The translations under genes were made by a program, and so were the position numbers. Of a stretch of DNA of 64,000 bases, positions 56,656-64,000 are shown one piece after another; the stretch's first letter is position 1; each line of letters starts with the position of its first letter. The notes under the pieces are model-generated. The model worked only from the letters and a program-made list of their open reading frames with translations, had not been told where the DNA came from and made no database searches. Location: assembly GCF_900114845.1 (NCBI RefSeq), contig NZ_FOUK01000003.1:558001-622000 (forward strand). Reading direction: 5' to 3'. Source of the stretch: Pimelobacter simplex (GTDB lineage Bacteria; Actinomycetota; Actinomycetes; Propionibacteriales; Nocardioidaceae).

Positions 56656-56790
56656 GTCGTTGATACTAGGGACGGCCGGTTCGGGGTGCGCGAGACGATG
56701 CTCAACCTCGGCGGCTCAACTTTGATCCTGGCTCTTTGCTGCTCGACGATCGACCCGCTTCATTCCGCCGCGATCGACGCTCCCCGTGAG

Positions 56791-57561
56791 TCATCCGTTC
56801 AAGATCCGCAGCGCGGTCTGGCCTTCGGCACGAGCATGGGCAGGCAGTGTTCGCCATTGGGAGGCCGCGTCCGGAAGAGCACGCGCCAGCGTGTGGAGTC
56901 GGGCGCGGTCTGAGCCGGCGAACTGCTCCCGCTCGGCGTAAGGATCGTCGATGACCGCAAGGAGGAGCGCGGCGTCCTGGAGATGACGTTCCCGATCGCG
57001 GGAGTCGGTCTGGTACGCGGCGGCCTTGAGGATGACGGCGCCGAAGGGCGACGGAACGCTCACCATGGTGGTGCGACCGTCAGCGATCTGGAGCCGTGCG
57101 TTGATCGTGCGACGTAGCGCTTGCGTGCCGCCCTCGATGGCGACCATCGCTCGACCTCGGAGCTTCTCGATCCGCGATGCGACATGGTCGGCGACGAGGA
57201 CGTCGACCACGTCGGGAGCGTCAGTGACGACGTCGACCGTCGAGTCCCCTCGCTTGAAGCGGTGGGCTGTGTTGCTCCGTGGGTCGATCGATGGAGCAAG
57301 GACGTATCCGAGCGACTCGAGAGCCCGGGCGGTCTCCGCCGCAACCCCGCGGGTGGTCTCGACGTGGAGGACGATGTCGACGTCGTTGGTGGGGCGTACG
57401 GCATCGATCCCCGCACGGATGCCGTGCAGCTGAGCCATCAGACCGCCGACGAGGGTCCACCTGTCGTGAGGCAGCACGGCCTCGATCTCGGCGACATTCG
57501 GCCACGGCGCACCCCACCCACCAGCAGGCGTGGCGACGTCGATGGTCGGCCGGTCAGCCAC
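56791..57561 (-). CDS. AbiEii-like nucleotidyltransferase
   Basis: 256 residues. Polymerase-beta-type nucleotidyltransferase fold: VGGLMAQLHG (Gly39-Gly40), then NDVDIVL with Asp60 and Asp62, and a third acidic residue Asp110 in STVDVV. The rest is helical (LKAAAYQTDSRDRERHLQDA), as in AbiEii/MenT-like toxins, which transfer nucleotides to targets such as tRNA. It overlaps the upstream HTH gene by 8 bp. Toxin function is inference from fold and pairing. Confidence 0.8.
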   Translation of the reverse strand: MADRPTIDVATPAGGWGAPWPNVAEIEAVLPHDRWTLVGGLMAQLHGIRAGIDAVRPTNDVDIVLHVETTRGVAAETARALESLGYVLAPSIDPRSNTAHRFKRGDSTVDVVTDAPDVVDVLVADHVASRIEKLRGRAMVAIEGGTQALRRTINARLQIADGRTTMVSVPSPFGAVILKAAAYQTDSRDRERHLQDAALLLAVIDDPYAEREQFAGSDRARLHTLARALPDAASQWRTLPAHARAEGQTALRILNG

Positions 57562-58225
57562 GGAACTCCCCCAGCGCCCGATCGACTACGTCGGTTCCGG
57601 CGCGACGCTCGCGGACGTCCATGGACTCGGCCAGGTCGAGCGCGGCCAGGACATCACCGGTGCTGACGAGGTCGCGCACCACATCGAGGTCCATCGAGGT
57701 CCCGCGAAGGGTCACGCTCCCGGTGTCGTCGCGCATCAAGCCATGACGCGCTACGACCGCCTGCAGGTCTGTGGTGGCCAGGTAGCCGTCGATCGCGGTG
57801 GTCGCCGCCAACCCCAGTCGGGCTGCTGCGGACGACGTGTCGACGACGTCGGCGCGCAACCGCTCGCCCGCGCTGCGATGCGCGACGTATCGACTGACCA
57901 CGGCGCGCCCTCGGGCACGCTCGACCAGCTCCTCTGCTCCGAGGGCACGGAGTCGTCCTCGGAGGCGGGAGCGCTGGCTCTCGCCCAGCCATGTCGCCGC
58001 TCGTCCGGACAGCAGCGCCACCGCGGCCCACGCCGTCGACTCCGCCCAGGGCCGGGTGTGCGAGCCGCGCCGGACGGCCAGCAGGCGCTCGACCGAGGTC
58101 TCGTCGACCACGCCGCGGGCCAACGACCGCAGCTCACCGCGCGCGACCAGGTGCTGGACCTGCCGCGTCGAGACACCGAGCCGCTCGGCGGCCTCGGAGA
58201 CGGCGAGCAGTGACATGACATACAT
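57554..58225 (-). CDS. HTH protein, candidate AbiEi-like antitoxin
   Basis: 223 residues from ATG 58225; ATG 58216 is also possible. The N-terminal ~55 residues are a MerR/excisionase-like HTH (LAVSEAAERLGVSTRQVQHL then GVVDETSVERLLAVRRG). The larger C-domain resembles the regulator half of AbiE-type systems (ARLGLAATTAIDGYLATTD; VTLRGTSMDLDVVRDL). It overlaps the nucleotidyltransferase by 8 bp, the usual antitoxin-first order. It likely represses its own promoter through the inverted repeat just upstream and neutralises the toxin; the mode of neutralisation is unknown. Confidence 0.75.
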   Translation of the reverse strand: MYVMSLLAVSEAAERLGVSTRQVQHLVARGELRSLARGVVDETSVERLLAVRRGSHTRPWAESTAWAAVALLSGRAATWLGESQRSRLRGRLRALGAEELVERARGRAVVSRYVAHRSAGERLRADVVDTSSAAARLGLAATTAIDGYLATTDLQAVVARHGLMRDDTGSVTLRGTSMDLDVVRDLVSTGDVLAALDLAESMDVRERRAGTDVVDRALGEFRG

Positions 58226-58245
58226 GTTCGCTTAGGCGAAGTTGT
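58222..58245. promoter_or_regulatory. Inverted repeat at the AbiE-like operon start
   Basis: TTCGC-TTAG-GCGAA (58227-58240) is a perfect 5-bp arm palindrome, extended to 58222-58245 with 8 of 10 arm bases matching. It touches the ATG at 58225, so a bound antitoxin would block transcription or initiation. A TTGACG (58252-58247, minus strand) could be a -35 element. Confidence 0.55.
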
Positions 58246-58267
58246 CCGTCAATATGTGCCCTGGCGG

Positions 58268-58732
58268 CTACTCCTGCGGCGGCCGACCATTGCTGATGAT
58301 GAGCGGCCACTCCTCGTGCGCGAGCACCTGCCGGATCGACTCGTCCGCAGGTGACTCGCTGTCGAAGGGGATGACCAGGGTGGCCTCATCGTTGATGGCG
58401 GCGAGCTGGTCGGGCTCGGCGGGGAGGGGGGCGCTGGCCAGGAGGCGGGCTCCGTCGATCGATGCGGGGAGCTCGTCGGCGGGGAGGTCCAGGCGGGCGA
58501 GCGTCTCGTCCCAGGCGTGCACGCTGACGGTGACCACGCCGTCGGACAGGTCGCGCTCGGTCCAGGCGTCCGTGGCGATGACGTACAGGACGTCGTCGCC
58601 CTCGTGCCCCAGGTCGCCCAGACGTACGACGGCCCGGTCGCCGAGCGAGCCGTCGGCGTCGACGAGCAGGGTCAGCTCGGGCACGTCCGGGCGCTCGGCG
58701 TCGCCGCCGGTGATCCACCTCAGCTCTGCCAT
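58268..58732 (-). CDS. Hypothetical acidic protein
   Basis: 154 residues from ATG 58732 (MAELRWITGG). Very acidic and Leu-rich, with TLLVDADGSLGDRAVVRLGD, VLYVIATDAWTERDLSD and HAWDETLARLDLPADELPAS. The alternating strand/helix pattern suggests a small cytoplasmic alpha/beta protein. No motif recognised. It marks the return to high G+C DNA right of the accessory region. A GTG two codons upstream (58738) is a possible start. Confidence 0.65.
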   Translation of the reverse strand: MAELRWITGGDAERPDVPELTLLVDADGSLGDRAVVRLGDLGHEGDDVLYVIATDAWTERDLSDGVVTVSVHAWDETLARLDLPADELPASIDGARLLASAPLPAEPDQLAAINDEATLVIPFDSESPADESIRQVLAHEEWPLIISNGRPPQE

Positions 58733-58844
58733 GGGCACAGGTTAGTGGCGGTCGCTGCAACCAACCTCTCCCCCGTCGCGTCTAGAGGTGGACAGGTACC
58801 GACCGGTGCCTTGCACACCACCTGCGACCTCGGGAGCAACGGCC

Positions 58845-59354
58845 ATGCCGCAGCAGTCGGACGACGACTTCGCCGAGTGGATGGGCGCGCGCCAGGCGGC
58901 GCTGCAACGTACGGCGTACCTGCTGGCCGGCGACCACCACACGGCCGAGGACCTCGTGGCGACGACGCTCGCCAAGGTCTACCTCGCGTGGGACCGCATC
59001 GACCGGCGCGAGGCCGTCGACGCCTATGCCCGGCGCATCCTGCTGAACGAGAACAACTCGCTGTGGCGCCGGGCCTGGCGCCGGCGGGAGGTCACCAGCG
59101 ATGAGCTGCCCGACTGGATCGCGCACCACGACGACCACGACGAGGGGTCGGCCGCGGAGGTGTGGCGGCTCCTCGCCACGTTGCCGCCGCGCCAGCGGTC
59201 CGTCCTGGTGCTGCGCTACTACGAGCAGCTGAGTGAGGCGGAGATCGCGGAGGCGCTCGGGGTCGCCACCGGCACCGTCAAGTCCCAGGCCAGCCGCGCA
59301 CTGGCCGCCCTGCGGGAGCGCGTGCCCGCCCTCGGTCTGGAGATGAACCGATGA
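58845..59354 (+). CDS. SigE-family RNA polymerase sigma factor
   Basis: 169 residues from ATG 58845 (GGGAG upstream). Region 2: RQAALQRTAYLLAGDHHTAEDLVATTLAKVYLAW. Region 4: LPPRQRSVLVLRYYEQLSEAEIAEALGVATGTVKSQASRA split by the HTH. The short length and WMGARQAALQR start fit the actinobacterial SigE (ECF) subfamily. The stop overlaps the next gene by ATGA. That neighbour is likely its membrane anti-sigma partner, although a zinc anti-sigma motif is absent. Confidence 0.92.
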   Translation: MPQQSDDDFAEWMGARQAALQRTAYLLAGDHHTAEDLVATTLAKVYLAWDRIDRREAVDAYARRILLNENNSLWRRAWRRREVTSDELPDWIAHHDDHDEGSAAEVWRLLATLPPRQRSVLVLRYYEQLSEAEIAEALGVATGTVKSQASRALAALRERVPALGLEMNR

Positions 59355-60577
59355 ACCTCGAAGACGTCATGACCGCCCACGCCGACCGAGCCGGCGAGCC
59401 GGTGCTCACCCTGCGCGACGTTCAGCAGCGGGCGCAGCGGATCCAGCGGCGCCGGCGCACCGCTGCTGCGGTCGTGGTGGGTGCGGCGGTCGCGGCCATC
59501 GTCCTGCCGGCGACGCTGCTGGCCGGCGGTCACCCCGACTCCGCACCGCGGCCGGGGCCCGCGTCGTCCGGCCCCTCGATCAACGCGGACGCGGTCCAGC
59601 AGGACCCGCTCGACATGCGGATCGCGCGGGCCGAGGCCGGTGGGGCGCCGCCCACGGTCGCGTGGATCGAGGGCCGGACCCTGCACCGGCTCGACGGCTC
59701 CACGGTCCGGCTCGGGCACGACTACGACGAGCTCGACGTCGTCGGCGGGAACACCTATCTCGCCGTCCGCCGCGGGAACGAAGCCGAGACCGACGGCAGC
59801 AGTCTCGACGAGATCGGCGCCGACGGGAGCGTGGTCAGCACCCGCCTGGTCACTCCCACAGGACAGGCATCGGTGGTGACGTCGGCCGACCGCACGGTCG
59901 CCGCCTGGACGACGCCCGACGGCAAGGTCCAGGTCTGGGACCGGGACGGCGAGCGGACGCTCGCGAGCACCGGACAGACCAGCTGGACCGGCAACGCGGT
60001 CGCCGTCTTCGGCTCACAAACCTGCGGAGACCCCGGTGACGGCTGCCGGGTCGTGGTCAACCCTCCCGACGGTGACCCCGTGGCCTACACCAACGACGGC
60101 AGCGAGCCGGTCGGCGGCAACTTCTTGAACATCCTCACGATGTCACCCGACGGCGAGCTGGTGGCCGGCAACCGCGGTGACAACGATGGGGTGACCGCGT
60201 GCACGACGGTGTGGGACATGCAGGACGACAAGGACCTGCACCGCTGCCAGACCACCCCCTTCGGCTTCTCCCCCGACGGCCGGCACACCACCGAGTACGC
60301 CCCGCAACGCGACGGCGAGCCCGCGTGGATCGACATCCGCGACGCCCGCACCGGCGAGCTGGCCGCGAAGATCGTGGCCCGAGGCGACTCCGACACCAGC
60401 AACATCGAGCCCGTCGCCTGGGAGGACGCCCGCCACTACCTGGTGGTCGCGCTCCACCAGGGCCGATGGCTGCTCCTGCGCGGCGATCTCGACGGTCGCC
60501 TCGAGATCGTCGAAGGACCGACCGACGGTCCGAACGCCCAGCAGCCCTACGAGTCGCCCTACGTGATCGCGCGCTGA
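59351..60577 (+). CDS. Membrane-anchored beta-propeller-like partner of the sigma factor
   Basis: 408 residues. The cytoplasmic N-terminus is short and basic (LRDVQQRAQRIQRRRR), followed by one TM (~35-60, AAVVVGAAVAAIVLPATLLA). The extracytoplasmic region contains repeated blade-like units (GNTYLAVRRGNE, VQVWDRDGERTLAST, CTTVWDMQDDKDL) of a WD/TolB-like propeller. Position and translational coupling suggest it senses something outside and restrains the sigma factor, but no ZAS domain (HxxxCxxC) is seen, so this is inference. Confidence 0.8.
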   Translation: MNLEDVMTAHADRAGEPVLTLRDVQQRAQRIQRRRRTAAAVVVGAAVAAIVLPATLLAGGHPDSAPRPGPASSGPSINADAVQQDPLDMRIARAEAGGAPPTVAWIEGRTLHRLDGSTVRLGHDYDELDVVGGNTYLAVRRGNEAETDGSSLDEIGADGSVVSTRLVTPTGQASVVTSADRTVAAWTTPDGKVQVWDRDGERTLASTGQTSWTGNAVAVFGSQTCGDPGDGCRVVVNPPDGDPVAYTNDGSEPVGGNFLNILTMSPDGELVAGNRGDNDGVTACTTVWDMQDDKDLHRCQTTPFGFSPDGRHTTEYAPQRDGEPAWIDIRDARTGELAAKIVARGDSDTSNIEPVAWEDARHYLVVALHQGRWLLLRGDLDGRLEIVEGPTDGPNAQQPYESPYVIAR

Positions 60578-60631
60578 GGCGTGCCACACTGAGCCGCCCC
60601 CAGCCCGCTTCCCCCCAGCCGAGGAGTGTCG

Positions 60632-61405
60632 ATGCCGAAGGTCGTCCTGCTGCTGGTCCTGGCGCTGGCCGGCGCGTCGGTCTCGTTGGCGTCGCCCGCA
60701 GCCGCCGAGGACGGGCAGGCCGGGCCGCCGAGCGCGTTCGTCGTGGGCAACCTGGGGCTCTACACCGTCAAGCCCGAGGTACGGCTCTACCTGGACCGCG
60801 GTGCCGTCGAGGCGCCTGGCTCCGCGGAGGGCGAGCTGCTCTCGTGGGACGTTCAGGTGCTGCGTGCGGACATGCGCGCGACGGCCCCTCCTGCCTGGCA
60901 GACGGCGTTCAACGGGACGACGGTTCGCCAGCACCGGCTCCCGATCGGATCGGGTCAGGTCCTCTGCGTACGAGCGCGCCAGCACATCTGGGGAATGACC
61001 AGCGACTGGTCGGAGCGGATGTGCGTCGTGCGGGCGCGGGACGACGAGGACCTGCGCCGCAAGGGCCCGGCCAAGGTGGTCCGTGACCGGCACTACGCCG
61101 ACGGTCGCGCGTCGGTGCTCCGGCCCCGGACCAGGGTGCTGGTGCCCGGAGTGCCGGCCGGAGCGAGGTACGGCCCGGTCTTCACCGACCGCGGCATTCG
61201 CCCAGACGGCACGGTGTGCGCCGATCCGACATGGCGGATCCGCGGTCAGCGCATGCCCGGCCGCGCAAACGGAGTGACGACCGATCCGCTCGACCTCTGG
61301 TTCCACCGCACCAAGGTGGCGGGCACCGCCGTGCTCCGCTCGGAGCGGTGGGACGCGTGCCCGATCGGCGGCTTCGTCGTCGTACCGACCTGGATGCCGC
61401 AGTAG
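60632..61405 (+). CDS. Secreted protein of unknown function
   Basis: 257 residues from ATG 60632 (GAGGAG just upstream; the in-frame GTG at 60626 overlaps that site). Signal peptide LLLVLALAGASVSLASPAAA. Mature domain with four Cys (SGQVLCVRARQ, RMCVVRAR, GTVCADPT, DACPIGG), which likely form two disulfides, and Trp-rich strands (WGMTSDWSERM). Probably an extracellular beta-sandwich protein. It lies 54 bp after the sigma-factor pair in the same direction and could belong to its regulon. Confidence 0.75.
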   Translation: MPKVVLLLVLALAGASVSLASPAAAEDGQAGPPSAFVVGNLGLYTVKPEVRLYLDRGAVEAPGSAEGELLSWDVQVLRADMRATAPPAWQTAFNGTTVRQHRLPIGSGQVLCVRARQHIWGMTSDWSERMCVVRARDDEDLRRKGPAKVVRDRHYADGRASVLRPRTRVLVPGVPAGARYGPVFTDRGIRPDGTVCADPTWRIRGQRMPGRANGVTTDPLDLWFHRTKVAGTAVLRSERWDACPIGGFVVVPTWMPQ

Positions 61406-61407
61406 CG

Positions 61408-62121
61408 ATGCCCACCCAGTGGTCCGGCGTCGGCCGGCTGCGACCGGGCCTCCTCGAGCTCGAGGGTCCGCTGGGCAGCCTGCCGCGCCACGCCCACCAC
61501 TCCGTCCAGGTGGCGGTCGCCAGCGAGGGCTCCTTCGTCATCGAGGACGGCGACGGGCGCCGGCGCCGGACGACGGCGGCGATCGTCCCCGCGGGTCAGC
61601 CGCACGCGTTCCACGCCGCGGAGGCGTGGGGTCGGGTGACGCACGTCGAGCCGGAGTCGTCGTGGGGAGCCGAGCTGGCGAGCCTGGTCGAGGAGCCGGA
61701 CGATGCCGACGCCTGGCACCGTGCCGGGCAGCGCTGGAAGGACGGGCGCCCCCAAGCACCGGAGGCAATGGGCGCCGGGCAGCCGCGGCACCCGGGCCTG
61801 GTCGCCGCGCTCGCCGTCCTCCGGGACGACCTGGACCAGCAGCCCGTCCGGCTGCGGGACGTCGCCGCGGCGGTGCACCTCTCCGAGAGCCGGCTGTCCC
61901 ACCTGTTCGCCGAGGAGCTCGGCATCACCTTCCGGGCGTACGTCCGCTGGCTCCGGCTGCTGCGGGCGACGGCCGCGGTCGCCGAGGGCGGGACGCTGAC
62001 CGAGGCCGCGCACCGGGCAGGGTTCACGGACAGCTCGCACCTGACCCGGACGTGCCGCCGCACGTTCGGCAGCACGCCGACCGCGTTCGGCGCGATCCGC
62101 TGGGAGATCCGGGCGGACTAG
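61408..62121 (+). CDS. AraC family transcriptional regulator
   Basis: 237 residues. N-terminal cupin-like ligand domain (HHSVQVAVASEGSFVIEDGDG, PAGQPHAFHAAE), C-terminal double HTH: LRDVAAAVHLSESRLSHLF and LTEAAHRAGFTDSSHLTRTCRRTFGSTPTAF. The effector is unknown. It starts 2 bp after the stop of the secreted-protein gene, so it is probably cotranscribed with it, and precedes an alpha/beta hydrolase by 47 bp, a possible target. Confidence 0.9.
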   Translation: MPTQWSGVGRLRPGLLELEGPLGSLPRHAHHSVQVAVASEGSFVIEDGDGRRRRTTAAIVPAGQPHAFHAAEAWGRVTHVEPESSWGAELASLVEEPDDADAWHRAGQRWKDGRPQAPEAMGAGQPRHPGLVAALAVLRDDLDQQPVRLRDVAAAVHLSESRLSHLFAEELGITFRAYVRWLRLLRATAAVAEGGTLTEAAHRAGFTDSSHLTRTCRRTFGSTPTAFGAIRWEIRAD

Positions 62122-62168
62122 CAGGTTGGTCGAATCGCCGGCCAGCGAGGAGCGACGAGGCTCGGGGC

Positions 62169-63011
62169 GTGACCGACTCCCCCACCGCCGCCTTCCTGAC
62201 GCCCGAGTCCGGCGGGCCCCGGCTCGCCACCCTGCGCTGGACGCCGCTCGGGCAGCCGCGTGCCAGCGTCGTCCTGCTGCACGGGCTCGGTGAGCACGCC
62301 GCCCGGTACGACGGCACGGCCCGGCTCCTGACCGCGGCCGGGTTTGCGGTGCTCGCCGTCGACCACGAGGGCTTCGGGCGGTCCGGGGGACGTCGCGGCG
62401 ACGTCCGGTACGCCCCCACGGCGCGGGCCGTCGACCGGCTCGTCGCGCAGGAGCGCGAACGGACCGGCGGGGCGCCGGTGGTGCTGTACGGCCACAGTCT
62501 CGGCGGGCTCTACGCCTTCCTCTACGCGGCGGACCGGCCGGACGCGGACCTCGCCGCGGTGGTGGTGACCGGGCCCGCCTTCGACTCGGAGCTGCGGAGG
62601 CAGCGGCTCAAGGTGGCGGTGGTCCGGAGCCTCGGCCGGGTTCGGCCCACCCTGTCGTTGGCGAACGGGCTCAGGTTCGACCGGGTCAACCGCGACCCCG
62701 CGGTCGTCGCCGAGCGGGCCGGGGACCCGCTGGTCCACGGCCGGGCGACGGCCCGGTTCGCGCTCGACGTCCTGGCGCAGATGGACCGGGTGCCCGCCGC
62801 GGCCGGCCGGGTCGCCGTGCCGCTGCTGGTGGTGCACGGGGACGCCGACCCCGTCAACCCGCTCGCCGCCAGCCGCGCGGTGGTCGACCTCGTGCCGTCC
62901 GCGACGCTGCGGACCTGGCCCGGCGGCTACCACGGCCTGGAGGAGGAGCGTGAGGGTCCCGACGTGCTCGCCGAGGTCGTCGCCTGGATCGACCACGCGC
63001 TGCAGCGATGA
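62169..63011 (+). CDS. Alpha/beta hydrolase (monoacylglycerol-lipase-like)
   Basis: 280 residues from GTG 62169. Oxyanion region VVLLHGLGEHAARYDGTARL, nucleophile elbow GHSLGG, acid in VHGDADPVNPLAAS and catalytic His in GGYHGLEEERE, the full triad. The opening residues (LLHGLGEHAARY) are close to bacterial monoacylglycerol lipases/serine aminopeptidase S33 (Hydrolase_4). No signal peptide, so it acts in the cytoplasm or at the membrane. Substrate not proven. Confidence 0.88.
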   Translation: MTDSPTAAFLTPESGGPRLATLRWTPLGQPRASVVLLHGLGEHAARYDGTARLLTAAGFAVLAVDHEGFGRSGGRRGDVRYAPTARAVDRLVAQERERTGGAPVVLYGHSLGGLYAFLYAADRPDADLAAVVVTGPAFDSELRRQRLKVAVVRSLGRVRPTLSLANGLRFDRVNRDPAVVAERAGDPLVHGRATARFALDVLAQMDRVPAAAGRVAVPLLVVHGDADPVNPLAASRAVVDLVPSATLRTWPGGYHGLEEEREGPDVLAEVVAWIDHALQR

Positions 63012-63042
63012 GAACGGACGCCGGCGCGAGTCCGCACCCGGT

Positions 63043-63615
63043 ATGAGACGGCTTCGGTATGCGATCAACGTGACCCTCGACGGCTGTGTCCACCACGAGG
63101 CGGGGATCCCGCCGGACGAGGAGGCGATGCAGTTCTGGACCGACGAGATGGAGCGCGCCGGCGCGCTGCTCTACGGCCGGGTCACCTACGAGATGATGGA
63201 GTCGGCCTGGCGGCGGCCGGTCTCGGGCCCGTGGCCCGACTGGATGGACACCTGGGAGGTGCCGTTCGCCGAGGCCATCGACCGCGCGCCGAAGCACGTC
63301 GTGTCGAGCACGCTGAGCGACGTCGACTGGAATGCCGAGCTGGTCCGCGGCGACCTCGGCGCGGCCGTCCAGCGGCTCAAGGACGAGCCCGGCGAGGGCG
63401 ACCTGTTCGCGGGCGGCGTCACGCTCCCCCTGGCGCTGGCGGACCTCGGCCTGATCGACGAGTACGTCTTCGTCGTGCAGCCGGTCATCGCCGGGCACGG
63501 GCCGACGCTGTTCGCCGGGCTGCGCGAGCGCGTGCAGCTCGAGCTCGTCGACCGGCACGGGTTCGCGTCGGGAGCGCTGGTGCTGCGCTACCGTCCGGCG
63601 GCCGCGACGGGCTGA
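63043..63615 (+). CDS. RibD C-terminal-like dihydrofolate reductase family protein
   Basis: 190 residues (MRRLRYAINVTLDGCVHHEA). RibD_C fold: LLYGRVTYEMMESAWRRP, KHVVSSTLSDVDWNAELVRG, LFAGGVTLPLALADLGLIDEY and PVIAGHGPTLFAGL are typical. Such stand-alone proteins are reductases of unknown substrate, often wrongly named DHFR; the window has a true folA at 35.5 kb. It starts 31 bp after the hydrolase gene. Confidence 0.88.
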   Translation: MRRLRYAINVTLDGCVHHEAGIPPDEEAMQFWTDEMERAGALLYGRVTYEMMESAWRRPVSGPWPDWMDTWEVPFAEAIDRAPKHVVSSTLSDVDWNAELVRGDLGAAVQRLKDEPGEGDLFAGGVTLPLALADLGLIDEYVFVVQPVIAGHGPTLFAGLRERVQLELVDRHGFASGALVLRYRPAAATG

Positions 63616-63632
63616 CCCGGTAGCGTCCGGGG

Positions 63633-64000
63633 GTGGCCAGCTCCCGTCGTACCAGCACGCGGCGGCGCCGTGCCGCCCCGCGCAGGAGCGGGCCGCGGCC
63701 GCTGCCGTTCGCGGGGCCGGGTGAGCGGCTGTGGGTGCTCGACGTCCCCTACGGGACGCAGGTCGAGGGCGCTGCCTGGCACTCCGCCGTCAAGACCCAC
63801 CTGTACGTCGGCCGCGCGCTCCCCGCGCACCTGCAGCCCTACGCACCCGGCCCCTACACGCTCGGCCGGTTCATCGAGAACACCCTCAACCCCGACGACC
63901 CCACGCCCGCGCCCGAGCCGACGGACGCGCTCGAGCCCCGGCGGATCCAGTTCGAGGCGGCCGACGCGATCGCGGCGCGGGCGGAGGCGGGCGGACGCCT
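63633..64000 (+). CDS. 5' part of a gene cut by the window edge
   Basis: From GTG 63633 an open frame runs to the end (at least 122 codons): a strongly basic start (RRTSTRRRRAAPRRSGPRP), then ERLWVLDVPYGTQVEGAAW, HLYVGRALPAHLQPYAPGP and EPRRIQFEAADAIAARAEAG. The last stretch resembles the entry to a helicase ATPase core (Q-motif-like before a Walker A), so it may be an SNF2/DEAD-type helicase; this cannot be settled here. Confidence 0.6.
   Translation, partial: MASSRRTSTRRRRAAPRRSGPRPLPFAGPGERLWVLDVPYGTQVEGAAWHSAVKTHLYVGRALPAHLQPYAPGPYTLGRFIENTLNPDDPTPAPEPTDALEPRRIQFEAADAIAARAEAGGR

Overview
The window is about 70-75% G+C chromosomal DNA from an actinobacterium, most likely Nocardioides or a close relative. 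This rests on the codon bias, the GTG starts, and several actinobacterial gene blocks: lhr-nei, dapA-rnj-ftsK-rimO-pgsA-cinA-clgR, pepA-sucB-lipB-lipA-DUF4191-RDD-glnA, LLM/F420 enzymes and SigE-type sigma factors. No rRNA, tRNA or CRISPR array was seen.

Layout. 0-3 kb: a lipoprotein and a tightly overlapped trio of type VII-secretion-like proteins on the minus strand. 3-11 kb: MFS transporter, class F-type sortase, a damaged histidine phosphatase, the long helicase Lhr and a Nei-type DNA glycosylase. 11-27.7 kb: HtpX, ClgR, CinA, PgsA, RimO, a RodZ-like protein and FtsK; this conserved order is interrupted by a 2,664-residue secreted nuclease carrying two 5'-nucleotidase modules. 28-39 kb: a secreted M4 metalloprotease and a small secreted protein, then a minus-strand run of rnj, dapA, an LLM oxidoreductase, folA, thyA, a PhzF protein, a small protein and gcvT. 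39-54.3 kb: pepA, the 2-oxo acid dehydrogenase E2 (sucB), a lipoprotein, an epimerase, lipB, an ABC exporter, lipA, DUF4191, RDD, then two glutamine synthetases of different types (III and I). Both glutamine synthetases have GlnR-type operators; the one before glnA is a perfect double box.

54.4-58.25 kb is a small accessory island with visibly lower G+C. It holds the C-terminal remnant of a tyrosine recombinase, a DUF262 protein paired with an HEPN-domain protein, and an AbiEii-like nucleotidyltransferase paired with an HTH protein whose promoter carries an inverted repeat. This is the best candidate for an uncharacterised defence or toxin-antitoxin locus. 58.2-64 kb returns to high G+C: a SigE-family sigma factor with a membrane beta-propeller partner, a secreted protein, an AraC regulator, an alpha/beta hydrolase, a RibD-like reductase and an edge-truncated gene.

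Working together: sucB needs the lipoyl groups made by LipB and LipA nearby. ThyA and FolA form the folate/thymidylate pair. Lhr and Nei2 are a repair pair. The two large secreted enzymes share similar Lys-rich beta-sandwich tails and look like nutrient-scavenging functions inserted into a housekeeping block.
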